A DNA stretch of 64,000 nucleotides from Janthinobacterium agaricidamnosum (GCF_003667705.1 NZ_CP033019.1:744001-808000), one strand, 5' to 3'; shown: positions 28,822-40,459, counted from the first letter of the stretch. The notes: generated by a model not told the origin, from the letters alone. Program-made: numbers and translations.

Positions 28822-30660
28822 ATGAAGTCACCATGGATGCGGCGCGTGGCGCTGCTCGCCTGCCTGGCCACCCTGCCGCTGGCGGCCGTGGCCGTTGACG
28901 CTGCCCCCGCGGCCGCGCCGGTCAAAACCTTGCGCTATATCCTGCCGGCCGCCGAGACGGGCTTCGATCCGGCCACCGCGCGCGACCTGTATTCGAACCA
29001 CATCACGCAGGCCGTCTTCGACACCCTGTACACCTATGACTACCTGGCGCGCCCCGTCAAGGTGGTGCCCGGCGCGGCGGCCGCCATGCCGGAAGTGTCG
29101 GCCGACGGCAAGACCTATACCATCCGCCTGAAAAAAGGCATCCTGTACACGCCTGACGCCGCGTTCGGCGGCAAGCGCCGCGAACTGACGATGGCCGACT
29201 ACGTGTATTCGTGGAAGCGCCTGTTCGACCCGCGCCTGGCGTCGCCGCACAGCTGGCTGTTCGAAGGCAAGGTGGTGGGGCTGGACGACCTGGCCAAGGA
29301 CGCGGCCAAGTCGAACAAGCTCGATTACAGCAAGAAGGTGGCGGGACTGGAAATCCTCGACCCGTACACCCTGCGCATCTCGCTGACCAAGACCGATTTC
29401 AATTTCCCCATGATCCTCGCCTACGTGCCGACGGCCGCCGTGGCGCGCGAAGTGGTGGACAAATACGGCGACGTGAAGGGCGAAGTGGGCTCGAATCCCG
29501 TCGGCACTGGCTACTACACCTTGGGCGAATGGACGCGCGGCAACCGCATCGTCCTGAACCGCAATCCGCAGCACTTGCCGGAAACGTGGAATTTCATGGC
29601 CGGCGACGATCCGGACGACCAGCGCATCGTGCGCCAGATGCAGGGCAAGCGCATTCCCGCCATCGACCGCATCGAAATTTCCGTGATGATCGAAGACCAG
29701 TCGCGCTGGCTGTCGTTCCAGAGCGGCGGCACTGACGTGTTCTGGCTCGACGGCCCGCTGGCGCCGAAAGCGCTGCTGAACGGCAAGCTGCGTCCCGAGC
29801 TGGCGGAGAAGGGCGTGCAACTGTCACGCCTGCTGGACCCGGAAATCAGCTATTACTACTGGAATATGGAAGACCCGACCCTGGGCGGCTTCAGCAAGGA
29901 AAAGATCGCCCTGCGCCGCGCCATTGCCATGGCGCACAATATCGATGAGGAAATCCGCATCATCTGGAATGGCCAGGCCAAACGCCTCGACTATCCGATC
30001 CCGCCCGGCGTCGTCGGCTACGATCCGCACTATAAATCCCTGCTGCAATACGATCCCGTGCTGGCCAACAAGCTGCTCGATAAATTCGGCTACAAGAAGG
30101 GCGCCGACGGCTGGCGTACTTTGCCGGACGGCAAGCCGCTCTTGATCCGCTATGCTTCGCGCAACGAAGCCAACGGCGTGCTGCAGGCGGAAATGTGGCG
30201 CAAGACGTACAACTCGCTGGGCATCCGCATGGAAAACGACCGCATGATCTTTTCCGACATTTTGAAGACGGAAAAGCAGTGCAAGATGCAGACGCGCACG
30301 GCGCCGTGGCTGGCCGACTATCCGGACGGCGACAATTTCATGCAGCTGTTCTACGGCCCCAACACGCACCAGAACAACAACGGCTGCTACCAGGACCCCG
30401 AGTACGATAAATGGTACGCGGCCAGCCAGGCCATGCCGGCCAGCCCCGAGCGCGACGAGCTGTTCCACAAGATGGCGCGCCGCCTGGAAGTCAATGCGGG
30501 CGCCCTGATCGGCTACGCGCGCTACCGCAACATGCTGGCGCAAAAGTCGGTGCTCGGCTACAAGAAGCACCCGATCCTGTTCCAGGAATGGGCGTATATG
30601 GATATCGACAGCACGGGCGCGCCGGTGGCGCCAGCCCCTGCGGCCTCGGCCAATAAATAA
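28822..30660 (+). CDS. Peptide ABC transporter, substrate-binding protein
   Basis: This 612-residue protein belongs to the SBP_bac_5 (OppA/DppA) family. It has a cleavable signal peptide (MKSPWMRRVALLACLATLPLA...) without a lipobox, so it is probably free in the periplasm. Family features include ETGFDPATARDLYSNHI near the N-terminus, KTYTIRLKKGILYTPD and the late APWLADYPDGDNF segment. It binds peptides or similar ligands and delivers them to the permeases that follow. AAGGG lies before the ATG at 28822; the frame is open from 28717, but that extension is not signal-like. It heads a four-gene importer operon. Confidence 0.92.
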   Translation: MKSPWMRRVALLACLATLPLAAVAVDAAPAAAPVKTLRYILPAAETGFDPATARDLYSNHITQAVFDTLYTYDYLARPVKVVPGAAAAMPEVSADGKTYTIRLKKGILYTPDAAFGGKRRELTMADYVYSWKRLFDPRLASPHSWLFEGKVVGLDDLAKDAAKSNKLDYSKKVAGLEILDPYTLRISLTKTDFNFPMILAYVPTAAVAREVVDKYGDVKGEVGSNPVGTGYYTLGEWTRGNRIVLNRNPQHLPETWNFMAGDDPDDQRIVRQMQGKRIPAIDRIEISVMIEDQSRWLSFQSGGTDVFWLDGPLAPKALLNGKLRPELAEKGVQLSRLLDPEISYYYWNMEDPTLGGFSKEKIALRRAIAMAHNIDEEIRIIWNGQAKRLDYPIPPGVVGYDPHYKSLLQYDPVLANKLLDKFGYKKGADGWRTLPDGKPLLIRYASRNEANGVLQAEMWRKTYNSLGIRMENDRMIFSDILKTEKQCKMQTRTAPWLADYPDGDNFMQLFYGPNTHQNNNGCYQDPEYDKWYAASQAMPASPERDELFHKMARRLEVNAGALIGYARYRNMLAQKSVLGYKKHPILFQEWAYMDIDSTGAPVAPAPAASANK

Positions 30661-30688
30661 GCGACGCTTATAACAACAAGGAATCATT

Positions 30689-31627
30689 ATGTTTGCTTAT
30701 ATCCTGCGCCGCTTGTGGCAGATGCTGCCCACCATGCTGGGCGTCGTCCTGCTGGTGTTTATATTGTTTAACTGGGTGGGCGGCGACCCCGCCTACATCC
30801 TGGCCGGCAAGATGTCTAGTGCGGAAAGCATCGCCAACATCCGCCGCCAGCTGGGCGTCGACCAGCCGTACTACGTGCAGCTGTGGATCTTCATCAAGCA
30901 GATCGTCACCTTTGATTTCGGTCAAAGCTGGGCCACGGGCGAGTCCGTGTCGCACATCATCACCTCGCGTCTGGGCCCGTCGATGATGGTGCTGATCCCG
31001 CTGACCGTGCTGGAAACCTTTTTCGGCGTGGCGCTGGCGCTGGCCATCGCGTTCGTGCGCGGTTCGCTGACGGACCGCATGGTGATGATTGCCTGCACGG
31101 TGGGCATGTCGATTTCCATTCTCGTCTACATCATCGTCTTCCAGTACGGTTTTGCTTACAAGCTGGGCCTGTTCCCCGTGCAGGGCTGGGGCGACAGCTT
31201 CTGGGAAAACCTGCTGCGCTATTCGACCCTGCCCATCCTGATTGGCCTGGCCGTGTCGATCGCGCCGACCCTGCGCCTGTTCCGCACCTTCGTGCTGGAC
31301 GAGGCCAACCAGGATTACGTGCGCACGGCGCGCGCCAAGGGCCTCAAGGAAGGCCGCATCATGTGGGTCCACGTGCTGCGCAACGCCGGCATTCCCATCA
31401 TTACCTATGTGATGTCGAACTTGCCGGCCCTGCTGATCGGCGCTTTCCTGCTGGAACGTTTCTTCGGCATTCCCGGCATCGGGCGTGAAGTGATTTTGGC
31501 CGTCGAGCGCAGCGACTTTCCGGTGATCAAGGCGATCACCGTGTATGTTGCCGCCGCCACCATGCTCTTCAACCTGCTCACCGACCTGCTGTACCAGGCG
31601 GTCGATCCTCGCGTACAACTGAAGTAG
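30689..31627 (+). CDS. Peptide ABC transporter permease (OppB/DppB type)
   Basis: The 312-residue inner-membrane protein begins MFAYILRRLWQMLPTMLGV, a standard OppB start. It has six predicted helices and the EAA loop DYVRTARAKGLKEGRIMWVHVLRNA that docks on the ATPase. It forms the translocation channel with the next gene product. An AAGGA site precedes the ATG. It lies 28 bases after the binding-protein gene and 9 bases before the second permease, so co-transcription is clear. Confidence 0.95.
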   Translation: MFAYILRRLWQMLPTMLGVVLLVFILFNWVGGDPAYILAGKMSSAESIANIRRQLGVDQPYYVQLWIFIKQIVTFDFGQSWATGESVSHIITSRLGPSMMVLIPLTVLETFFGVALALAIAFVRGSLTDRMVMIACTVGMSISILVYIIVFQYGFAYKLGLFPVQGWGDSFWENLLRYSTLPILIGLAVSIAPTLRLFRTFVLDEANQDYVRTARAKGLKEGRIMWVHVLRNAGIPIITYVMSNLPALLIGAFLLERFFGIPGIGREVILAVERSDFPVIKAITVYVAAATMLFNLLTDLLYQAVDPRVQLK

Positions 31628-31636
31628 AAAGAGACG

Positions 31637-32752
31637 ATGTCGAAACCTCATACATCGCCCGGCCTGTGGGCCCTGGCGTGGCGCCGTTTGCGCGGCGACA
31701 AGATTGCAATGGTATCGCTGGCCGTGGTCGGCGCATTTTTCCTGCTGGTGCTGGCGTCTGCCAGCGGCCTGGTGGCGGCGAACTGGGAAGACGAAGTTGC
31801 CGTCAGCTATGCACCGCCCACGTTTGTCGGCGCCGACAAGGATGCGGCCGGCGCCGCCGACGGCGCCATTCCCCAGTCCGACGAGCGCAGCGCGCCCACG
31901 CCAGTCAACGTGCTCGACCCGCTGGCCGACGATATCGCCGAACTGCGCGCCCAGATGGGCAGCAATCCATCTGCCGGCGTCGAGATGTACGGCGTCACCG
32001 ACCCGCTGGCCGACGACTTGACGGCCTTGCGCGCCGGCATGGGCAAGACGAAAAAGCTGATCGCGCACAAGGCGGCGACCTTGCCTTTCGGCGCCGACAA
32101 GTGGGGTCACGATATCGTGCAGAAAACCATCAAGGGCGGCGAAACGTCGATCGTCGTGGGCCTGGTGGCGGCCTTGCTGGCCGTGGTGCTGGGCACCCTG
32201 TTTGGCGCCGTGTCCGGCTACTTCGGCGGCATCGTCGATGATTTCTTCAACTGGTTCTACAGCATCTTCACGTCGATCCCGTCGATTTTGATGATCTTGA
32301 CGGTGGCGGCCGTGCTGCAGCAGAAGGGCGTGCTGACCATCGTGCTGATCCTCGGCTTGACGGGCTGGACGGGGCCGTACCGCCTGATCCGCGCCGAATA
32401 CATCAAGCACAAGGCGCGCGAATACGTGATGGCGGCCGACGCCATCGGCGCCTCGCACTGGCGCAAGATGTTTTCGCACATCTTCCCGAACGTGAGTCAC
32501 GTTGCCTTGGTGCAAATGTCGATTCTCGTGGTGGGCTTCATCAAGGCGGAAGTGATCCTGAGTTTCCTCGGCTTTGGCGTGCCGGTGGGCACCGTCTCGT
32601 GGGGCAGCATGCTCAACGAGGCACAAAATGAACTGATCCTGGGCAAATGGTGGCAGCTGACGGCCGCCGCCACGGCGATGGCCGTGCTGGTGACGGCGTT
32701 CTCGCTGTTTACCGATGCCTTGCGCGATGCGCTCGACCCCAAAGTGAAATAG
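31637..32752 (+). CDS. Peptide ABC transporter permease (OppC/DppC type) with periplasmic insertion
   Basis: The 371-residue permease has a first helix at about residues 24-46 and then the usual transmembrane block from about 165 onward. Its EAA loop is EYVMAADAIGASHWRKMFSHIFPN. OppC proteins are usually near 300 residues. Here the stretch between helix 1 and the block is about 110 residues, predicted periplasmic, with an acidic and alanine-rich character. It contains a 15-residue motif twice, at residues 94-108 and 122-136 (DPLADDxxxLRAxMG; 11 of 15 identical). The stop codon overlaps the AGGAG of the ATPase gene. Confidence 0.92.
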   Translation: MSKPHTSPGLWALAWRRLRGDKIAMVSLAVVGAFFLLVLASASGLVAANWEDEVAVSYAPPTFVGADKDAAGAADGAIPQSDERSAPTPVNVLDPLADDIAELRAQMGSNPSAGVEMYGVTDPLADDLTALRAGMGKTKKLIAHKAATLPFGADKWGHDIVQKTIKGGETSIVVGLVAALLAVVLGTLFGAVSGYFGGIVDDFFNWFYSIFTSIPSILMILTVAAVLQQKGVLTIVLILGLTGWTGPYRLIRAEYIKHKAREYVMAADAIGASHWRKMFSHIFPNVSHVALVQMSILVVGFIKAEVILSFLGFGVPVGTVSWGSMLNEAQNELILGKWWQLTAAATAMAVLVTAFSLFTDALRDALDPKVK

Positions 32753-32761
32753 GAGTTGCTC

Positions 32762-34453
<1,692 letters not shown>

Positions 34454-34480
34454 GGGGCTTTTTACGGTAAGATAGCGGCC

Positions 34481-35443
34481 ATGCCCAACCTCATTTATCT
34501 GCTCGAACATTACGGTGTCCTGATTGTCTTTGGCATCGTGCTGGTGGAGCAGCTCGGCTTGCCGATTCCCGCCTTTCCCATTCTCGTGGTGGCGGGGGCG
34601 CTGGCCGTCGATGGCGACATGAATGGGGGGCTGGTGCTGGCCGCCGCGCTGGGCGCCTGCCTGATCAGCGACTTCACGTGGTTCCGCGCGGGCCGCCATT
34701 TCGGCAAGCGCATCCTGCGGCTGCTGTGCCGCATCTCGCTGTCGCCCGATTACTGCGTCAGCCAGACGGAAGACAAATTCAAGCGTTGGGGCCCGAAAGC
34801 CCTGATCGTCTCCAAGTTCGTGCCGGGATTCAATACCGTGGCCGCGCCGATGTCGGGTGCGCTCGGCACGCCGCCGCGCCTGTTCTTCCTGTATGCGGGC
34901 CTGGGCGCCTTGCTGTGGAGCGGCACCGGCATCGCCGTCGGCGTGATCTTTCACGCCAGCGTGCAGCAGGTGCTGGATTTGCTCAGCACCATGGGCAGTA
35001 CGGCCTTGCTGATGCTGGCCGCCTTGCTGGGCTTGTTCCTGCTGTACAAATTCCTCGAACGCCGGCGTTTCCGCCAGGCCTTGCAGATCGAGCGCATCGG
35101 CATCGACGAATTGCTCGAACTCATAGAGCAGGGCGAAGAGCCGCTGATGGTCGACGCGCGCAGCGCCACGGCGCAAGCGCTGGAGCCGGCCGTGCCGGGC
35201 GCCTTGTTCTTCAATGGCAAGGAACCCGTGCCCGCCATGATCGCGATGGACAAGGACCGCCACATCATCGTGTATTGCAGCTGTCCCAACGACGTGACGG
35301 CCGCGCAAGTGGCCAAGCTGCTGCACCAGCACGGCTTTCACCGGGCCAAGCCCCTGCATGGCGGCCTCGACGCGTGGAATGCCGCCTACCGCTCGGACCA
35401 GCCGGCACCCGCCAGCCTGCTGGGCGAAGGCTTGCCCTCCTGA
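34481..35443 (+). CDS. DedA family membrane protein fused to a rhodanese domain
   Basis: Residues 1-160 form a DedA/SNARE-associated membrane domain with FGIVLVEQLGLPIPAFPILVVAG and the FVPGFNTVAAPMSGAL re-entrant motif; a further helix spans about 170-192. Residues 205-305 form a rhodanese domain with Asp225 in MVDARSA and the active-site loop VYCSCPND with Cys266. DedA proteins act in lipid carrier and proton-dependent envelope homeostasis. The rhodanese part suggests sulfur or redox handling at the membrane; the combined role is unknown. It follows the peptide importer by 27 bases and may be partly read with it. Confidence 0.88.
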   Translation: MPNLIYLLEHYGVLIVFGIVLVEQLGLPIPAFPILVVAGALAVDGDMNGGLVLAAALGACLISDFTWFRAGRHFGKRILRLLCRISLSPDYCVSQTEDKFKRWGPKALIVSKFVPGFNTVAAPMSGALGTPPRLFFLYAGLGALLWSGTGIAVGVIFHASVQQVLDLLSTMGSTALLMLAALLGLFLLYKFLERRRFRQALQIERIGIDELLELIEQGEEPLMVDARSATAQALEPAVPGALFFNGKEPVPAMIAMDKDRHIIVYCSCPNDVTAAQVAKLLHQHGFHRAKPLHGGLDAWNAAYRSDQPAPASLLGEGLPS

Positions 35444-35794
35444 TCGGCGCATGCCTGCCGCATCGCAGGCCGACCGTAAAAACCGGTAGTAATAATACGA
35501 AAGCGCTGTCGTGGGGCCGCCAGGACGGCAGCGCCGCGCCAGCGCCGCCCCATATAAAGCGGCTTTGCGCAAACTGCGGCATACTCTTGTTTTCAGGCGA
35601 TTCCTGCTGCTATGCAGCATGCTTTTGGTGTATCTGGCGAGTGTAGGTACTTACTATAAATCATTGTTTTCGAGTAACTTTGGCCTTGCCTGTTGCATTT
35701 GGAGTGGAACTACCAATAAAGGCTTGTTTTGATGTACTTAAACTACAAACTTTGCTTGCCTCCGGGCGCATTCATCCTTTAAGCTTGGCGTCCC
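35444..35794. other. Intergenic region before glk
   Basis: In this 351-base gap, GC falls from about 35630 on, consistent with a promoter area. TTGCAT followed 17 bases later by ATAAAG (about 35693-35721) is a weak promoter-like pair. No RNA gene or small frame was supported. Confidence 0.35.
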
Positions 35795-36841
35795 ATGCGT
35801 CCCACTTCATCATTTAAAATCATGAGCGCTTCGTCTTCTCCCGTACTGCCGACTTCCGCCTTTGCCGATGGACCGCGCCTGCTGGCCGACGTGGGCGGCA
35901 CCAATGCCCGTTTCGCCCTGGAAGTGGCCGCCGGCCACATCACCCTGGTCGAAGTGCTGCCCTGTGCCGATTACCCGAGCCTGTCCGCCGCCCTGCAAGC
36001 CTACCTGGCCTTGCCGCACATCGCTGCCGCAGGCGGGCAAGCCGTGCGCCATGCCGTGATCGCCATTGCCAACCCCGTCGACGGCGACTTCCTCAGCATG
36101 ACGAACCACCACTGGTCGTTCTCGATCCGCGCCATGCGCGAAGAGTGCGGCTTCACGACCCTGGACGTGGTCAACGATTTCACGGCCCTGGCGCGTTCCT
36201 TGCCGCAGCTGTCGAGCGAACAGAAGCACCAGGTGGGCGCGGGCACGGCCCGTCCGAACACGGCCATCGGCCTGATCGGCGCCGGCACGGGCCTGGGCGT
36301 GTCGGGCCTGATTCCCTCGCATGGCGGCTGGATCGCCCTGCAAAGCGAAGGCGGCCACGTCAGCTTTGCGCCGTTCAATGAAACGGAAGTGAGCATCCTG
36401 CAATTTGCCTGGCGCGAATACGAGCACGTCTCGGCCGAGCGCCTGATTTCCGGCGATGGCCTGGAACTGATCTACCGCGCCCTGGCCGACCGCGCGGGCG
36501 TGCCCGCCGAAGCCTTGCCGGCGGCTGAAATCACGCGCCGCGCGCTGGCCGGCGAATCCCAGCTGTGCGACGACGTCATCGAAGCGTTCTGCTGCATGCT
36601 CGGCACGGTGGCGGGCAACGTCGCCGTCACCCTGGGCGCGCTGGGCGGCATTTATATCGGCGGCGGCATCGTGCCACGCCTGGGAGCGCGTTTCGACCGT
36701 TCCGGTTTCCGCGCCCGCTTCGAGCGCAAGGGCCGCTTCGCCAATTACGTGTCACAAGTGCCGACCTTCGTCATCACGGCGCAGTATCCAGCTTTCCTGG
36801 GTGCATCGGCCATTCTTTCGGAGAAACTCGCCTCCCTGTGA
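35795..36841 (+). CDS. glk: Glucokinase
   Basis: The protein phosphorylates glucose with ATP. It is the non-ROK bacterial Glk type, with the phosphate-binding [14 protein letters not shown] (about 29-42), [13 protein letters not shown], the [13 protein letters not shown] loop, the [10 protein letters not shown] substrate motif and the late [13 protein letters not shown]. Two starts are possible: ATG at 35795 (348 residues) and ATG at 35822 (339 residues). Neither has a clear ribosome binding site. It has its own terminator and is not linked to Entner-Doudoroff genes in this window. Confidence 0.93.
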   Translation: MRPTSSFKIMSASSSPVLPTSAFADGPRLLADVGGTNARFALEVAAGHITLVEVLPCADYPSLSAALQAYLALPHIAAAGGQAVRHAVIAIANPVDGDFLSMTNHHWSFSIRAMREECGFTTLDVVNDFTALARSLPQLSSEQKHQVGAGTARPNTAIGLIGAGTGLGVSGLIPSHGGWIALQSEGGHVSFAPFNETEVSILQFAWREYEHVSAERLISGDGLELIYRALADRAGVPAEALPAAEITRRALAGESQLCDDVIEAFCCMLGTVAGNVAVTLGALGGIYIGGGIVPRLGARFDRSGFRARFERKGRFANYVSQVPTFVITAQYPAFLGASAILSEKLASL

Positions 36842-36874
36842 TGCGCGAGGTACGGGCGATGTGTCGCGCCAGGG

Positions 36875-36905
36875 CCGGGTAAAACGCGTGTTTTGCCCGG
36901 TTTTG
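36875..36905 (+). terminator. Terminator of glk
   Basis: CCGGGTAAAAC-GCGT-GTTTTGCCCGG is a hairpin of about 11 pairs with one G-U pair, followed by TTTT. Confidence 0.7.
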
Positions 36906-37058
36906 CGCTTTTCCGCTTTTTATCAGGTACAATTGGCATCGTTGGATGAAACGACGACTGTCGCTCTCCTGTCTGGCTGGTTCGCCGCCACGGGAAAAGC
37001 AGCTGCTCCGGAGATCGTTTCATTGCTGGTTACTTAGTGAAGGTTAATTAAGGCCAGC
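36903..37058 (+). ncRNA. Candidate structured leader RNA upstream of scpB
   Basis: A TACAAT box at 36928-36933 (with TTGCGC 19 bases upstream, a weak pair) predicts a transcript start near 36940. Immediately after it, ATGAAACGA (36946-36954) is perfectly complementary to TCGTTTCAT (37015-37023). Inside it TCTCC (from 36965) can pair with GGAGA (37010-37014), and CGAC/GTCG and AGCAGCTGCT form smaller helices. A second arm, TGCTGG (37024) with CCAGCA (37053), follows. The shape is that of a multibranched RNA; no known family was recognised. The rest of the gap to scpB (to 37255) shows nothing else. Confidence 0.35.
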
Positions 37059-37255
37059 ACCATGGATGACAGGACTTTCACTGCATCCGCTTTAATCCCG
37101 CTTTGCGCGCATCGGCCAAGGCGTCGGAAAAACAGCCTCAACTAGTAACCCAGCACGGCGTCATCATCGATGTCTGCCATCTGTTACGTTGAAATGAACG
37201 TTTTTGATTTCTTTCTCTGCATACGAATTGCAACACACATCCGCACAGAATTGCT

Positions 37256-38050
37256 ATGAATACAATTGAGGCTAAAAAAGTCCTCGAAACCGCGTTGCTG
37301 TGCGCTCGTGAATCGCTGACGATCCACAGCCTGAAAAAGCTGTTCGTCGATGCGGACGAGAATGGTCGTGTGCGCGGTGTCGGCGTTGGCGCCGACACGA
37401 TCAAGCAATTGCTGGAAGAGTTGCGCGACGAGTGGGAAGGGCGCGGCATCGAGATCGTCAGTCTGGCTTCGGGCTGGCGCTTTCAAAGCCGCCCGGAAAT
37501 GAAGATGTATCTCGACCGGTTGACGCCCGAGCGGCCGCCCAAGTATTCGCGGGCGACCCTGGAAACCCTGGCCATCATCGCCTACCGCCAGCCGGTGACG
37601 CGCGGCGATATCGAGGAAATTCGCGGCGTTGCCGTCAATTCGCAGACGATCAAGATGCTGGAAGACCGTGGCTGGGTCGATGCCATCGGCTACCGCGACG
37701 TGGTGGGACGGCCGGCCTTGCTGGCCACCACCAAGCAGTTTTTGGATGATCTGGGTTTGCAATCGCTGTCCCAGCTGCCGCCTTTGCAGCAAATCAGCGA
37801 GATGCAGGGCAATGGGCTTGAAGCCCTGGAAGCGGCCCTGCAGGAAAATTTTGACAAGGCAAGCAATGAGCTTGTCCCCCAGCTTGGTGCAGGTAGCAAT
37901 ACGGCTGTGACAGATGTAGATGTGACAGCAAGCCTTGATGCCGGCCCCGATGCTTCGCCCATGGACGAAGCCTACACTCACGACCCTGCGCCAGAACTAA
38001 CGGTTGACGCTGCGCCAGGTCAGCACAGCCAAGAAACGAAGAATGAATAA
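37256..38050 (+). CDS. scpB: Segregation and condensation protein B
   Basis: ScpB binds the ScpA kleisin and Smc to form the bacterial condensin that organises and helps separate chromosomes. The 264-residue protein has the two winged-helix domains with [19 protein letters not shown] and [24 protein letters not shown] motifs and the [18 protein letters not shown] segment. The last 70 residues are an acidic low-complexity tail. The stop overlaps the rluB start by 8 bases, so the two are translationally coupled. No scpA lies next to it. Confidence 0.94.
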   Translation: MNTIEAKKVLETALLCARESLTIHSLKKLFVDADENGRVRGVGVGADTIKQLLEELRDEWEGRGIEIVSLASGWRFQSRPEMKMYLDRLTPERPPKYSRATLETLAIIAYRQPVTRGDIEEIRGVAVNSQTIKMLEDRGWVDAIGYRDVVGRPALLATTKQFLDDLGLQSLSQLPPLQQISEMQGNGLEALEAALQENFDKASNELVPQLGAGSNTAVTDVDVTASLDAGPDASPMDEAYTHDPAPELTVDAAPGQHSQETKNE

Positions 38051-40115
38051 TCCGAACACCCCCGAGACAGTAACCGCCAGCGACGAAGCCATCGTTGCCA
38101 AGCCCAAGCGCCGCACCAAGGCCCAGATCGAAGCTGACGCGGCTGCTGCCGGCACGGCTGGCGACGCTGTCGCCGCCAAGCCGAAGCGCCGCACGAAAGC
38201 CGACGTGGCCGCCGATGCGCCCGTCGCGGAAGCTGTCGCCGCCGACGCTGCGCCCGCCGCCAAGAAAACCCGCGCCAAGCCGGCCCTGAAGGCCGTGGCC
38301 GACGCCGCGGAAGCCGCAGCCGAGGCGGTTGCCGCCCCGGCGCCGCGTCCGCCGCGCGCCCGCGCCGCCGCCAAGGCCGCTGCCGCCGTCGCTGAAACGG
38401 CGCCGGAAGCCGTCGTCGACAAGCCGGCCGAAGCACGCCCGACCCGCGGTCCGCGCCAGATGCGCGGTGTGCAGGCGGAGCGCGCGTTGCGCCAGCCGCC
38501 GCGCGCCGAAGCGCCGCAGGCGGCCGATGCCGTTGCCGCAGCGCCTGCCGCAGAGCAAGCTGCCGCGCCTGTCGCCGACGTGTTCGATGCCGAAGGCAAC
38601 CTCGTGTCCGGCCCGCGCCTGCCGCGCGGTCCCCGCAACGACGTGCCGGGTGCCGGCAAGAATGCCGGCAAGAGCCGTAAAAAGGGCAAGGGCCGCCAGG
38701 CTGCGCCAGGCAAGCTCAGCGACGCTGATGCCGTCTTCTCGTTCGTTACTTCCGACGCCTTCGACAGCGAAGAAGGCGGCACGGGCCGTGTACAGAAAGC
38801 GGCCGTGCGCCGCGACCTGACGTCCGACGACGATGCGCCGAAGCTGCACAAGGTACTGGCCGAAGCCGGTCTCGGTTCGCGCCGCGACATGGAAGACCTG
38901 ATCATTTCGGGCCGCGTGTCCGTGAATGGCGAGCCGGCCCACATCGGCCAGCGCATCTTGCCGAGCGATCATGTGCGCATCAACGGCAAGTTGATCCAGC
39001 GCCGCGTCAGCAAGAAGCCGCCGCGCGTGCTGGTCTACCACAAGCCGGCCGGCGAAATCGTCAGCCACAACGACCCGGACGGCCGTCCATCCGTCTTCGA
39101 CCGCCTGCCGACCATGAAGGCGGGCAAGTGGCTGGCCGTTGGCCGCCTCGACTTCAACACGGAAGGCTTGCTGTTGTTTACCACGTCCGGTGACCTGGCC
39201 AACCGCCTGATGCACCCGCGCTACGGCATCGACCGCGAGTACGCCGTGCGTACCCTGGGCGAGCTGGAAGAGGGCATGCGCCAGAAGCTGCTGGCCGGCG
39301 TCGAGCTGGAAGACGGCCTGGCGCAGTTCTCGAAGATCGCCGATGGCGGCGGCGAAGGCATCAACAAGTGGTACCGCGTGGTGATCGGCGAAGGCCGTAA
39401 CCGCGAAGTGCGCCGCATGTTCGAAGCCATCGGCCTGACCGTTTCGCGCCTGATCCGTACCCGCTACGGCGCCATGACCCTGCCGAGCGGCCTGAAACGC
39501 GGCCGCTGGGAAGAGATGGATGAAAACACCGTGCGCGACCTGCTGACCGCCTACGGCATCGAAAAGAAAATGCCGGCATCGGGCGACCCCCGTGCCGCTG
39601 GCGCCGCCAAGGGCCGCGAAGCGCGCAAGGCCAGCCGCGATGACGAGCCGAATGGCAACCGCATCGATGTGAGCAACCGCAACGCCGATCCGTTCCCTGT
39701 CGCGCCGCGCCGTGGCCAGCCGCAAGGCCAGTTTGCCCGTCCGCAAGGCCAGGGCCGCCCGGGCGGCGCCGGCCGTCCAGGCGAAGCGCGTGGTCCGGGC
39801 CGCGGCCAGTCGCAAGGTCCGTTCCAGGGCGGCCAGCCCCGTTCGTCGGCATCGTTCGAAGGTGCGCAAGGCCAAGGCCAGGGCCGTCCGCCGCGTGCGG
39901 CAGGCCAGGGCCGTCCGGGTGGCGAAGGCCGCGCGCCGCAGCGCGGTCCGCGCCAGCCCGATCCGCTGCAAACGGCCTTCGGCTTCGCCAACACGGGTCC
40001 GCGCCGCAATGCCGGCGGTGGTGCCGGTGGGCAAGCACGTTCCGGCGGCCAGCCGCGCGGCGGCATGGATCGCGGCGGCATGGATGGCATGCCGCGCCGC
40101 CGCAGCAAAGGTTAA
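38043..40115 (+). CDS. rluB: 23S rRNA pseudouridine synthase, RluB type, with long flanking tails
   Basis: The core (about residues 265-510) has an S4 RNA-binding domain ([20 protein letters not shown]) and the RsuA/RluB catalytic domain with catalytic Asp370 in [11 protein letters not shown]. RluB makes pseudouridine 2605 in helix 89 of 23S rRNA. The 690-residue length is more than twice the E. coli protein. About 260 N-terminal residues are Ala/Lys/Pro-rich with a repeated AKPKRRTKA unit. About 160 C-terminal residues are Gly/Gln/Arg/Pro-rich with repeated QGQGRP-like units. Such basic disordered tails are common in this order and probably add RNA affinity. The ATG at 38043 is inside scpB. 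Confidence 0.93.
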   Translation: MNNPNTPETVTASDEAIVAKPKRRTKAQIEADAAAAGTAGDAVAAKPKRRTKADVAADAPVAEAVAADAAPAAKKTRAKPALKAVADAAEAAAEAVAAPAPRPPRARAAAKAAAAVAETAPEAVVDKPAEARPTRGPRQMRGVQAERALRQPPRAEAPQAADAVAAAPAAEQAAAPVADVFDAEGNLVSGPRLPRGPRNDVPGAGKNAGKSRKKGKGRQAAPGKLSDADAVFSFVTSDAFDSEEGGTGRVQKAAVRRDLTSDDDAPKLHKVLAEAGLGSRRDMEDLIISGRVSVNGEPAHIGQRILPSDHVRINGKLIQRRVSKKPPRVLVYHKPAGEIVSHNDPDGRPSVFDRLPTMKAGKWLAVGRLDFNTEGLLLFTTSGDLANRLMHPRYGIDREYAVRTLGELEEGMRQKLLAGVELEDGLAQFSKIADGGGEGINKWYRVVIGEGRNREVRRMFEAIGLTVSRLIRTRYGAMTLPSGLKRGRWEEMDENTVRDLLTAYGIEKKMPASGDPRAAGAAKGREARKASRDDEPNGNRIDVSNRNADPFPVAPRRGQPQGQFARPQGQGRPGGAGRPGEARGPGRGQSQGPFQGGQPRSSASFEGAQGQGQGRPPRAAGQGRPGGEGRAPQRGPRQPDPLQTAFGFANTGPRRNAGGGAGGQARSGGQPRGGMDRGGMDGMPRRRSKG

Positions 40116-40134
40116 TCGGGAAGAGTTTCTTCTT

Positions 40135-40165
40135 GCGCGCCCGCTGATCTGCCGCGGGTGCGCGC
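40135..40165 (+). terminator. Possible hairpin terminator after rluB
   Basis: GCGCGCCCGC pairs with GCGG-GT-GCGCGC around a 9-base loop. The following sequence is only moderately T-rich, so termination is uncertain. Confidence 0.35.
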
Positions 40166-40207
40166 TCTTGTAACTGTTGTAAGCCGGGCCGCTCCTCGTG
40201 TGCGGCA

Positions 40208-40236
40208 TTGCGGCGAAGTTAATAAGAGGTTATAAT
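40208..40236 (+). promoter_or_regulatory. Strong promoter of the rimP operon leader
   Basis: TTGCGG at 40208-40213 and a consensus TATAAT at 40231-40236 are separated by 17 bases. The expected transcript start is near 40243. Confidence 0.8.
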
Positions 40237-40242
40237 CTGCAG

Positions 40243-40337
40243 CCTAATAAAAGTTCTCCGCAGGGTTGTTTGGTGGGGAGTGCTTTCATCTGGTTGGGAA
40301 AATACAAGAAGATGGGCAGATGCCCATTTTTTTTTTG
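40243..40337 (+). promoter_or_regulatory. rimP-nusA-infB leader with intrinsic terminator
   Basis: About 70 bases after the predicted start, ATGGGCAGATGCCCAT (40312-40327) forms a hairpin followed by a long T run. CATCTG at 40287-40292 is fully complementary to CAGATG at 40317-40322 within that hairpin, so an alternative fold could prevent it. Leader termination that responds to NusA is known for the E. coli nusA operon; whether this leader works alike is inference. Nothing else was recognised between 40338 and the rimP start at 40460. Confidence 0.6.
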
Positions 40338-40459
40338 TTGAACCGTTTGTAATGGCTCCGCAAGGGGCCATATATGACTTGAATGCGTGTTTTTGCATGT
40401 TGTCGGCGCTTATTGCGGCGCTGTCATGCCGAAAACGGGCCTTATTTCTGGAGAATTTC

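Noticed and set aside
36946..37023. Integron attC-like site
   Set aside because: The size and imperfect palindrome suggested it, but there is no conserved core triplet pair, no integrase and no cassette.
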